A stretch of DNA of 64,000 nucleotides. It comes from CBDCWT01 sp965223305. GTDB lineage: Bacteria; Planctomycetota; Planctomycetia; Pirellulales; Pirellulaceae. Shown piece after piece: positions 1-7,499 of this stretch. How positions within the stretch are numbered: the first letter of the stretch is position 1; each line of letters opens with the position of its first letter. The stretch spans positions 1 to 64,000 of the forward strand of contig CBDCWT010000007.1 in assembly GCA_965223305.1 (NCBI GenBank). Direction: 5' to 3'. Under the pieces are notes generated by a model. That model was not told where the DNA came from, did no database searches, and saw nothing but the letters and a program-made list of their open reading frames with translations. The translations under genes were made by a program, and so were the position numbers.

Positions 1-177
1 GGACTTCCTCCGAGAGACCTTCAGGCAATCATGCGGCACGCGAATCTCACCACGACAGAGAAGTACTACCTTCGCCATCGTGCCGTTGAGCAGGCGGAGA
101 GGATCGCAACGTACCTCGAAAGGGGAGCTACTTACCAGACAGACCGAGCCACGCAAGAAGCGTGCGAAGCATCGTGA
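1..177 (+). CDS. C-terminal end of a tyrosine recombinase/integrase (cut by window edge)
   Basis: Frame 1 is open from the first base to a TGA at 175-177. The visible 58 residues contain LQAIMRHANLTTTEKYYL, which matches the end of the catalytic domain of phage-type tyrosine recombinases. The final Y of that motif is the likely DNA-cleaving nucleophile, and the preceding M-R-H supplies the usual histidine region. The start lies outside the window, so length and intactness cannot be judged. It ends about 450 bases before a tRNA-Leu gene, a common integration target, and overlaps the 3' end of the convergent small membrane gene by 50 bases. Family recognition is good; activity is unknown. Confidence 0.65.
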   Translation, partial: GLPPRDLQAIMRHANLTTTEKYYLRHRAVEQAERIATYLERGATYQTDRATQEACEAS

Positions 178-532
178 TGTAACCGACGAGTGCCGGTAGG
201 CCAACGAAGGTCAAGTAGAATGGGACCGACCACCACTTGGCACGAAACCACTTCTCGACTGCCTTAGGGTAGTCTGGCTCGGGTTTTGGAGCACTCAGTT
301 GGTCAGCTACGCTGAGGAGCTGCGGCATGATTTGCCATGTACCGCCGCGATCCACTCGTTCGACTAGTTCGTACCTGCAAAAACGCTCGAGAATCTGCTC
401 GACCTTCTGGTTATCCAGCTTGACCTCTGCAGTCACCTCTTCGAATTCAACGTAGGCACCATGCTGATCATAGTAATCTACGAGGACGCTGATCACCTTT
501 GCATCGGCTTCGTCGAAGTCGACGTAGCTCAT
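128..532 (-). CDS. Small hypothetical protein with C-terminal membrane segment
   Basis: A 134-residue protein of unknown function. The first 90 residues are soluble and helical in character (acidic, starting MSYVDFDEADAK) with a pattern that could be a winged helix, but I recognise no family. The last 30 residues form one hydrophobic segment (VPFYLTFVGLPALVGYI), so it is probably a tail-anchored membrane protein. The open frame continues upstream to 718, but that extension is simply the tRNA-Leu gene read as protein, so the ATG at 530-532 is preferred. Its end overlaps the recombinase end by 50 bases in the opposite direction. Confidence 0.5.
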   Translation of the reverse strand: MSYVDFDEADAKVISVLVDYYDQHGAYVEFEEVTAEVKLDNQKVEQILERFCRYELVERVDRGGTWQIMPQLLSVADQLSAPKPEPDYPKAVEKWFRAKWWSVPFYLTFVGLPALVGYITMLRTLLAWLGLSGK

Positions 533-624
533 GCCATTCTGCCCCCTGTACCTAGGTACATTCGAGATGATCCACGAGAAAAACGACTCACGAACAATCG
601 CCGTAAGTCGTTTCACAGTAGGAG

Positions 625-709
<85 letters not shown>

Positions 710-1043
710 AATCTTCACTGACTGGTTCCGACGCCGTAAGTATGGTCAAGTTCGACTTGGCGGACAAGGCTTCGCACTGGCTTTGGCTGTGTGGGGTCCT
801 AACGTCCAGGACGCCGAGGGGCTTTAACCGGCTCTCCCTCGAAGTGGGTGGCGGCCGATCATGATGCTCGCTTGAAGCACGCCCCGATTCTCTCTCCGGA
901 CGGATCGGTAACCGGACGGGCCGACGACAGTCCATGTTGGGCGACCAAACAACCCGGCTTGAAGGACACCACGTCCCTCGCCGGTGTGGTTTGCCCTACT
1001 CGGCACCGGCGCAATGCTCGTTGTCACAACGTCGACCTGCACC
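710..1043. other. Intergenic stretch, nothing recognised
   Basis: About 330 bases between tRNA-Leu and the next membrane gene. Only short open frames with no recognisable protein character occur, and I see no tRNA, repeat copy or strong hairpin. Confidence 0.4.
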
Positions 1044-1595
1044 CTATGGACTTCGCCAGATCAGCGCCGCTACCTTTGCAACGACACACAAGGCGAAACA
1101 AGACAAGGTACCGTAGACAATTACCATCGGGATGACGATTGTCATCAATGCAGAAAGAGCCACTTCAAGAGGTAATAGGTATGAAGCAGCTCCAAATGCG
1201 ATGGCAAGAAACAAAAGGGCCCGCCGCAAACTAAGCCGCGGAGCCATTAGGAAGTCGGTGCGCAACGCGGCGAGCCTCGCAGCCACCCCAATTAACAGAA
1301 TTGCGATGACCACGTCGGTTGCCAGAAAAGCGAACCGAAACTCCATCAAGCGAGTCGCCCCAAACGGCCACGGAGCATGTACCATTCCTCCCATATCGGC
1401 CCCATCAACACCTGGATCTCGCGTCATGTAGACAATTGGCCAGCCGTGTCTGTGGTGCTCGCGATCAAGTCGGAATTCAAGTCCATCGAGTTCGACACGA
1501 GGAAAAATGTTGAATGCTGTTAGGGCATAGAGTAACGTCGCTGCGACCATGATGGCGTTAGACAATAGGAGCATGTCCAGTCGGCGGAAAGTCAT
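1044..1595 (-). CDS. Hypothetical integral membrane protein
   Basis: A 183-residue protein starting ATG at 1593-1595. It has four probable membrane segments: residues about 8-30 (LLLSNAIMVAATLLYAL), 90-110 (FAFLATDVVIAILLIG), 125-145 and 148-178. Between the first and second segments is a soluble loop of about 55 residues containing RDREHHRHGWP-like polar sequence. I do not recognise a family; small four-helix proteins of this layout are common in planctomycete genomes. It stands alone between two tRNA genes on the same strand, with no visible partner. Confidence 0.55.
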   Translation of the reverse strand: MTFRRLDMLLLSNAIMVAATLLYALTAFNIFPRVELDGLEFRLDREHHRHGWPIVYMTRDPGVDGADMGGMVHAPWPFGATRLMEFRFAFLATDVVIAILLIGVAARLAALRTDFLMAPRLSLRRALLFLAIAFGAASYLLPLEVALSALMTIVIPMVIVYGTLSCFALCVVAKVAALIWRSP

Positions 1596-1628
1596 CTGAT
1601 CAGGCGCTACTCAACTGGGGAGGCCGCC

Positions 1629-1760
1629 ATGGGCAGAAGCGAGTACACCGTTCGCGAGCATTGCTGCCACGGTGGCCGCATCGAGGCCGAGAGAGACGAA
1701 CAAGGACGCTGGCGAATCCCGCGTCACGAAGTCGAGCTGCCTCCGCAAAGGCCTAAGACT
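1629..1760 (+). pseudogene. Possible excisionase/MerR-type HTH remnant
   Basis: A short frame contains GGRIEAERDEQGRWRIPR followed by HEVELPP. The pattern (small residue-G-x-I-x-A-x-R-D-E-Q-G-R-W-R-I-P-x-x-E-V) is typical of the recognition-helix and wing part of excisionase-like DNA-binding domains. The upstream part needed for a full helix-turn-helix is short and degenerate, and the frame then runs into unrelated sequence. It could be a decayed remnant of an integrated element linked to the recombinase end at the window edge. A weak call from a short motif. Confidence 0.25.
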
Positions 1761-1888
1761 CTCATCGTTGGCGCTTTGTCGTTACATCGCCTACGTTCAC
1801 GAATCCGATCGCGGAAACACCCCACCATCGGTGAGGTGACCATCAAACGAGGGCGAAAGATTCTCGCCAGCGCCGCGCAACAAAAAAA

Positions 1889-1959
1889 CTGGCCCTCTAG
1901 GATTCGAACCTAGACTAACTGATCCAGAGTCAGTCGTGCTGCCGTTACACTAAGGGCCA
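1889..1959 (-). tRNA. tRNA-Gln (anticodon CTG)
   Basis: A 71-nt minus-strand tRNA. The acceptor arms TGGCCCT and AGGGCCA pair perfectly, with discriminator G. The anticodon stem is ACTGA/TCAGT with loop CTCTGGA (anticodon CTG, reads CAG). The T arm contains GGTTCGAATCC. CCA is not encoded. Confidence 0.95.
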
Positions 1960-2232
1960 AGTCTTGTCGGCAGTATCCCACCCCTCCCCTGACGAAGGGC
2001 ACCGCGCACGACGCTTCCTCAGCCTAGAGCACCGTTTTCAACAGGTCAAGATCAGCGGTCGCGAAGCCCCCGCGAGCCGCTGCAGGAATGCTCTTGGTCG
2101 AATGACCGCCGTTCCGCACCGCTCGGAGCTAATGACCAGGGCGCGATTCGCGGGCGTCGGCCGGTCGGGGCTCAAGCCGATCTGGCCGATGGTTCCCCAC
2201 TTTGCGGGATGCTGACGCTAACGTACCAAGCC

Positions 2233-2443
2233 GGATGCTGACGCAGCAAAACCGGATGCTAACGCATTCCGGCTGATCTATCCGGGTGATCTATCCGGGT
2301 GATCTATCCGGGTGATCTATCCGGGTGATCTATCCGGGTGATCTATCCGGGTGATCTATCCGGGTGAGGGTGATCTATCCGGGTGATCTATCCGGGTGAT
2401 TTGTCCGGGTGATTTGTCCGGGTGACTTGTCCGGGTGACTTGT
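2233..2443. repeat. Hairpin repeat followed by a 13-bp tandem array
   Basis: Imperfect copies of CCGGATGCTGACGC lead into a hairpin (arms CCGGATGC and GCATTCCGG, loop TAAC, at 2252-2272). From 2274 an array of the 13-mer TGATCTATCCGGG follows: seven exact copies, a 6-base interruption (TGAGGG, 2365-2370), two more exact copies, then three diverged copies (TGATTTGTCCGGG twice, TGACTTGTCCGGG once) and a partial copy ending about 2443. There are no spacers, so this is not a CRISPR array. The ordered divergence at one end looks like growth by slippage from the left. Confidence 0.9.
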
Positions 2444-2703
2444 GGTCAGAGGGCAACGGTCTCGCGAGACGGGTGGCAAATCGACCGCGGTGGTCGGATG
2501 ACAGAGCAGGTCCACGGCCTGGATTCTAGTTCCGGTCACCGCGCCGCTCCAAAAGTGCCTTCCGAACTCCGCCAGCTGCCTGGAGGCCAGTAGCCAAGCC
2601 GTTGACGATGGCCCGGGCCCGTTACTAGAATTCGGGTGTCACCCAACGCGCTGTAGCCGAATGCGGCAGAATTTGGACGACATCGGCGGTCGACTGAACC
2701 AGG

Positions 2704-2783
2704 CCAAACTCTGGCGAGTTCGGCTTACACACCAAACAAGCCAAACTCTGGCGAGTTCGGCTACACCTGGCGAGTTCGGCTAC
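2704..2783. repeat. Intergenic hairpin repeat, ACTCTGGCGAGTTCGGCTAC type
   Basis: Two full copies (2704-2725 and 2741-2764) and one shortened copy (about 2767-2783) of a 20-24-base motif whose core AACTC-TGGC-GAGTT forms a small stem-loop. The same motif recurs at 7.4, 9.4, 14.4, 21.8, 22.0, 26.7, 42.9, 43.1 and 43.3 kb, always between genes. Confidence 0.9.
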
Positions 2784-2914
2784 GCCCTGGCGAGCTGCGA
2801 TCGGCTGGCGGCCGGAACGCTGGGAAAAAAGTCTTAACGGCGTTAGGTGTCACCCCTCCGGCACGGCCGCGCGTGCTGGCGCTAAACTACGTTCGTGCTG
2901 GAAGGATCGCCCCG

Positions 2915-4582
2915 ATGGCCTTTCTCATGGCGGTCAATGGGCCCGAAGCCGGGAAACAATACGAATTGTCCGAGGGGCAGTACATCCTCGGACGCCACCC
3001 CGACTGCAGCATCGTGATCGATGTCGGCGCGGTCAGCCGTCATCACTGCCGCGTCACCGTGCGCGAAAACGAATGCACTATCGAGGATCTCGAGAGCCGC
3101 AACGGCACCTTCCTCAACGATCAAGCGATCCAACAACCCGCCAAACTGCTCGACGGTGACCGCGTGCGGATCTGCGATGTGGTTTTCAAGTACTACACCG
3201 CCGCAGATACCTCTTCCGAGTCCCGCGCTGTGGTTGTCGACGATGATGGCGAACAAAGTGGCTCGACAATCATGTCGAAGCTCGACGTCCTGGCGGGCCG
3301 CTCAGGTGTTCAGCTCGCAGCTTCCGCCGATGCCAAGCTAAACGCACTGATCGAGATCACACAAAGCCTCGGCAAAGCACTCTCATTGGATAAGGTCCTC
3401 CCGCAGGTGTTGGACAGCCTCTTTCGGATCTTCGTGCAAGCTGACCGTGGCTTTATCGGATTGTTGGATGAAGACGATCAGCTGATTCCTCGTTGGACGA
3501 AGCTGCGGCACGACGACGGCGGAACGATCCGCATCAGCCGCACGATTTCCAATCAAGTCCTGCAAACGAAAGAAGCCATTCTCTCCTCGGACGTTGCCAA
3601 CGACGAGCGTTTCGAGATGAGCCAGAGCATCGCCGACTTCCGCATCCGCTCGATGATGTGCGCGCCGCTGGTCGATGCCGACGGAGACGTGTTGGGAATG
3701 CTGCAGATCGATACGATGGATCAGCGGCAGCGATTTTCTGAGCAGGATCTGGCGTTGTTGGTCAGCGCCGCGGCCCAAGCGTCGATCGCCATCGACAACG
3801 CACAAATGCATGAGGAAGCACTCAACCAGCAGTCGCTGGCGCGCGACCTCCAGCTGGCTCGCGATGTCCAGAAGGCGTTCCTGCCGCACGAACCACCGGA
3901 CCTCCCCAGCTACGATTTCTTTGACTACTATCGGGCCGCCAATCAAATCGGCGGTGACTACTACGACTATTTGTGGCTGTCCGACGGCCGTCTGGCGGTG
4001 GTGGTCGCCGATGTCGTGGGGCACGGCGTGGCGGCCGCGATGCTGATGGCGAAGCTGTCGGCCGAAGCGCGGTTCTGTCTGGCCAATGAGCCGACGCCGG
4101 CCGGCGCGGTCACGAAGTTAAACGCCCGCCTCTGCCAATTGAAACTCGACAGATTCGTGACCTTGATCGTGGTGGTGATTGACCCCAAGCTGCATCAAGC
4201 GACGGTCGTCAACGCGGGGCACATGCCCGCCTTCTACCGGCACAACGACGGGGATGAAGAAGATTTTGGCTCTGCCGAAGCGGGGGTGCCGATCGGTATC
4301 TTGGAGGATACCGAGTACCAGCAGGCCTCGATCACGCTGAGCCCCGGCGAGTCGCTGACGCTGTTTACCGACGGCATCTCCGAGGCGATGAATGCCGAGG
4401 GGGAGCAGTATGGGATGGATCGCATGCGCACGCTGCTGTCCGAGTCGGACGGTTCACCGAAAGCGTTCGGTCAAGGACTGCTGGAGAACGTGCGAGCTCA
4501 CCTGAGCGGCCGACCTCAAGACGATGACATGTGCCTGGTCGTGTTGCAGCGGAAACTTGACGGTGCAGCTGCACAGGCGTGA
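2915..4582 (+). CDS. FHA-GAF-SpoIIE/PP2C serine phosphatase
   Basis: A 555-residue cytoplasmic signalling protein with three modules. Residues about 10-95 are an FHA phosphothreonine-binding domain (ILGRHPDC, VSRHHC, SRNGTFLND carry the conserved G-R, S-x-x-H and N-G). Residues about 135-300 are a GAF sensor domain. Residues about 330-545 are a SpoIIE/RsbU-type PP2C phosphatase, with metal-binding aspartates in IGGDYYDY, VADVVGHG, LFTDGISEAM and QDDDMCLV. Such proteins dephosphorylate partner-switch anti-anti-sigma factors; the FHA domain suggests recruitment to a Thr-phosphorylated protein. The ATG at 2915 is preferred over one 42 bases upstream because GGAAGGA lies 8 bases before it. It is convergent with purC. 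No kinase or STAS partner is nearby. Confidence 0.9.
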   Translation: MAFLMAVNGPEAGKQYELSEGQYILGRHPDCSIVIDVGAVSRHHCRVTVRENECTIEDLESRNGTFLNDQAIQQPAKLLDGDRVRICDVVFKYYTAADTSSESRAVVVDDDGEQSGSTIMSKLDVLAGRSGVQLAASADAKLNALIEITQSLGKALSLDKVLPQVLDSLFRIFVQADRGFIGLLDEDDQLIPRWTKLRHDDGGTIRISRTISNQVLQTKEAILSSDVANDERFEMSQSIADFRIRSMMCAPLVDADGDVLGMLQIDTMDQRQRFSEQDLALLVSAAAQASIAIDNAQMHEEALNQQSLARDLQLARDVQKAFLPHEPPDLPSYDFFDYYRAANQIGGDYYDYLWLSDGRLAVVVADVVGHGVAAAMLMAKLSAEARFCLANEPTPAGAVTKLNARLCQLKLDRFVTLIVVVIDPKLHQATVVNAGHMPAFYRHNDGDEEDFGSAEAGVPIGILEDTEYQQASITLSPGESLTLFTDGISEAMNAEGEQYGMDRMRTLLSESDGSPKAFGQGLLENVRAHLSGRPQDDDMCLVVLQRKLDGAAAQA

Positions 4583-4650
4583 GGCCCGATGGTGGGCCCC
4601 GCTTTGCCGACAAGAATGCGGGCCGGGGTAACTCGGTCAATCGTCAGCCG

Positions 4651-5541
4651 CTATTTCCACGCGAACGAACTGCCCGTGAGTTGTTCGTAGGCTTCCACAT
4701 ATTTCTGACGCGTCTTGGTCACCACCGAGTCGGGCAATGCCGGGGGCGCGCTGTTCTTGTCCCAACCGGTTTCGGCAAGCCAGTCGCGGACGAATTGCTT
4801 GTCAAAGGAGGGCTGACCGTGTCCCGGTTCGTACTGATCCGCGGGCCAAAATCGGGAGCTGTCCGGAGTCAGCACCTCGTCGATCAAAATCAGTTCGCCG
4901 TCGAACCACCCCCATTCGAACTTGGTATCGGCAATGATCATACCCCGCCCGGCGGCGTACTCGGCTCCTTGCCGGTAGATCTCGATACTCTTGTTCCGCA
5001 GCGTGTCAGCCGTCTCTTGACCCACAATGTCGACCATCTGTGAGAAGCTGATGTTGATATCGTGCCCTTCGTCCTCTTTGGTCGCGGGCGTGAAGATCGG
5101 TTCCGCCAGTTGCTCGCACTGCGCGAGCCCCGCCGGCAGCTGAATGCCACAGACGGTCCCCGCCTGTTGGTACTCACGCCACCCGGATCCGTCCAAGTAG
5201 CCCCGCACCACACACTCGATGGGGACCACGTCGCACTTGCGTACGACCATACTTCGTCCGGCCAGCAGCTCGAAATCAGTGCCCGCTGGCAGGTCCGCAG
5301 TCTCTAGATCGACCGACAGGAGGTGATTGGGAACATCCAGCCGCTCAAACCAGAACTCGCTGATCTGCGTCAACACCCTACCTTTGTCGGGAATCCCGGT
5401 CGGCAGCACCCAGTCAAAGGCACTGATCCGGTCCGTACTGACCAGCAACAGATGATCGCCCAGGTCGTAAATATCGCGTACTTTACCGCGCCGGACGGGC
5501 AAATCGTGAAGTGTCGTTTCCAAGACGGGACTCGTACTCAT
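4651..5541 (-). CDS. purC: Phosphoribosylaminoimidazole-succinocarboxamide synthase (SAICAR synthetase)
   Basis: Joins aspartate to CAIR using ATP, giving SAICAR in de novo purine synthesis; cytosolic. The 296-residue protein shows the family hallmarks in order: RRGKVRDIYDLG (nucleotide loop), DRISAFDWVLPTGIPDKG, ECVVRGYLDGSGWREYQ, ADTKFEWG and LIDEVLTPDSSRFWP. The length matches the approximately 300-residue long form (as in fungal Ade1) rather than the approximately 240-residue E. coli form. It is a single gene, divergent from the GH10-like gene upstream and convergent with the phosphatase downstream; there is no purine operon here. Confidence 0.96.
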   Translation of the reverse strand: MSTSPVLETTLHDLPVRRGKVRDIYDLGDHLLLVSTDRISAFDWVLPTGIPDKGRVLTQISEFWFERLDVPNHLLSVDLETADLPAGTDFELLAGRSMVVRKCDVVPIECVVRGYLDGSGWREYQQAGTVCGIQLPAGLAQCEQLAEPIFTPATKEDEGHDINISFSQMVDIVGQETADTLRNKSIEIYRQGAEYAAGRGMIIADTKFEWGWFDGELILIDEVLTPDSSRFWPADQYEPGHGQPSFDKQFVRDWLAETGWDKNSAPPALPDSVVTKTRQKYVEAYEQLTGSSFAWK

Positions 5542-5869
5542 GGCAGATCCTTCGGCAAGTGGCGAGTAACCATACTAGATTCTTCATCCTGCCCACCTCG
5601 ATGTTCCGAAGTCGAAGTATACCACCCGGGGTGAGGATGGCCAGCGGTCGCGCTTGACGGTAGGCTGTTAAGCCCGCCCCTCCCAACGACCGTCACGCTG
5701 TTATTCATGGATCACGCTAGAATAGAAGCATAGAACCCTAGCAAGCGAGCGGGTTTGTGAGGCCAGCAGGCGGGGTCGATGATCTCCCAATTCACCTGGT
5801 TTGTCTTTTCACTTCATCCCTCTGTTTCGTGACCCGATACCGCGACGCGACACTCAGCTTATGGGCCAA
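5542..5869. other. Divergent promoter region, no gene seen
   Basis: The 328 bases separate the starts of purC (minus) and the GH10-like gene (plus), so promoters for both must lie here. I could not pick a convincing -35/-10 pair, and no repeat copy or riboswitch-like fold was recognised. Confidence 0.4.
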
Positions 5870-7360
5870 ATGCGATTTGTCGTTCCGAGCCGAGACCGGC
5901 TACCTCCGGGCGCTCTGGAACGCGCTTACCTGTGCGGGATTGAAGGAGTTCCTTGGCGATCGAGAACGAACTGGGTGGCGGGCGACGATGGCCAGTGCGG
6001 AGAATTCTTACTGAGCCGCAATGTGGACGAATCCGGCAATCTCTTCCTGCCTTGGCATGTTGAAGGGTTCGGCGAATTAGTCCTCTCGACGGCCAGTTTG
6101 ATGGAGCGGCCGGCGGCCTACCACCTTGTGCTGGAGTTGGCGCGGGGCTTGGTCAACCAGCTGCGTAACCAAGCGGCGGACTGGCAGCTACTTGGCCTAC
6201 AGTTACCTGCCGAGGTGACTCGACAGATGGACCAAGCGACCGCGCATTTTGCCAACGCGGTCACAGCCGAGCAGCAACCGGAGGGTGTAGAGCTGGCCGA
6301 ACAGGCTATCCAGACAGCCGCGGCGGCCGCCGAGTTGTTAATGGATGAATACGTCCACCAAGCGCTCGCGGTGCGCCACCAACAGGCTGCCCAACTGCCC
6401 ACGATGATGGGGGCCACGATCACGTCTGACGCCATCGAGCAACCGATGTCCGACGTCCTGCTGCCGGCGATCAACAGCGTGGCGGTAGCGCTGCGCTGGA
6501 GCGAGATTGAACAGGCGGCCGGCAAGCAGGTCTGGGAACCGTACGATCGGCAGATCGACTGGTGCCGTACTCAAGGGCTGCGGATTGTCGGAGGGCCCCT
6601 ACTGCAACTCAATCCCCAGTCGATACCCGATTGGCTCTACCTCTGGGACGACGACTTCGATCAGATCCAAAACAGCATTGCCGAGCATGTCGAGTCGACC
6701 GTGCAGCGTTACCAAGGGAAAGTGCAAATCTGGAATTGTGCCGCAGGAATGAACGTTCGCGCTCATCTAGATTTGAGCGAGGAGCAAAAACTAAGGCTAG
6801 TCGTCAGGGTGATTGAGGAGATCCGTCGCACCGATCCCAATACGCCGATGATTATCAGTTTCGATCAACCGTGGGGCGAGTATTTGGCGTTTGACGATCT
6901 TGATTTGTCGCCGCTGCATTTCGCGGATTCGCTGATCCGCGCCGAGTTGGGCGTGGCGGGAATCGGACTGGAGATCAACCTCGGCTACTGGCCGGGCGGC
7001 ACGCTCCCCCGCACACGGTTGGAGATCAGCCGGATGCTGGACCGTTGGAGCGTGCTGAACCTACCGTTGATTGTCTTCCTCCGTCTGCCCAGCGGCGCCG
7101 CGGCCGCAGACTCACAGCCGGGAGCGAAGAGGCCGCAGGCGATCGGCGGCGAGGAGCTATGTGTGACGCGCCAACGGGACTTAGCTGCGGATATCCTGCC
7201 GGTGTTATTGGCCAAGGCATACGTGCAGGGAATCATCTGGAACCAACTGGGCGACGCCGGGCGCACCGAGTACGCCGAGAGTGGCCTTTTCGACGCCGCG
7301 CTGCAGCCCAAGCCGCTGCTGCAGACAATGGCACAGCTCCGCCGCGAGCATCTGACGTAG
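5870..7360 (+). CDS. GH10 xylanase-like protein lacking both catalytic glutamates
   Basis: A 496-residue protein whose second half follows the glycoside hydrolase family 10 barrel: LRIVGGPLLQ, SIPDWLYLW (family: WHSQTPDWL), AEHVESTVQRYQGKVQIWN (family: HIxxVVxRYKGKVxAWD), then VQGIIWNQLGDAG near the end (family: VTFWGLSD). The acid/base motif W-D-V-V-N-E reads W-N-C-A-A-G here, and the nucleophile region T-E-L-D reads V-F-L-R-L, so both catalytic glutamates are absent. It therefore probably binds a glycan or has another role. Residues 1-190 are alpha-helical and unrelated to GH10. There is no signal peptide, so it looks cytoplasmic. The start ATG giving MRFVVPSRDRLPP is preferred over in-frame codons upstream (TTG 5801, ATG 5861). 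Confidence 0.75.
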   Translation: MRFVVPSRDRLPPGALERAYLCGIEGVPWRSRTNWVAGDDGQCGEFLLSRNVDESGNLFLPWHVEGFGELVLSTASLMERPAAYHLVLELARGLVNQLRNQAADWQLLGLQLPAEVTRQMDQATAHFANAVTAEQQPEGVELAEQAIQTAAAAAELLMDEYVHQALAVRHQQAAQLPTMMGATITSDAIEQPMSDVLLPAINSVAVALRWSEIEQAAGKQVWEPYDRQIDWCRTQGLRIVGGPLLQLNPQSIPDWLYLWDDDFDQIQNSIAEHVESTVQRYQGKVQIWNCAAGMNVRAHLDLSEEQKLRLVVRVIEEIRRTDPNTPMIISFDQPWGEYLAFDDLDLSPLHFADSLIRAELGVAGIGLEINLGYWPGGTLPRTRLEISRMLDRWSVLNLPLIVFLRLPSGAAAADSQPGAKRPQAIGGEELCVTRQRDLAADILPVLLAKAYVQGIIWNQLGDAGRTEYAESGLFDAALQPKPLLQTMAQLRREHLT

Positions 7361-7424
7361 CAGGGACCGGTCACGAACGACCGGCCACACGGCATTGGTC
7401 ACTCAACGCCGTGAAGCATTTCTT

Positions 7425-7499
7425 GTAGCCGAATTCGCCAGAATTTGGACGAATCGGAGGTCCGCCAAACAGTCCGCCAAACTCTGGCGAGTTCGGCTA
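7425..7499. repeat. Inverted pair of GTAGCC repeats, 5' exon of the group II intron
   Basis: A left copy (7425-7450, GTAGCCGAATTCGCCAGAAT) and a right copy (7477-7499, ending GAGTTCGGCTA) of the intergenic repeat face each other and can form one long imperfect hairpin. The group II intron begins at the next base. Joining 7499 to 9423 restores the motif GGCTAC seen in all other copies, which independently supports the intron ends. Confidence 0.85.

Noticed and set aside
848..1135. Short plus-strand frames near 0.85-1.1 kb
   Set aside because: They overlap the end of the membrane gene or lie in sequence without codon pattern.
2274..2443. Possible CRISPR array
   Set aside because: The units are 13 bases and directly adjacent with no spacers, and no cas genes are nearby.
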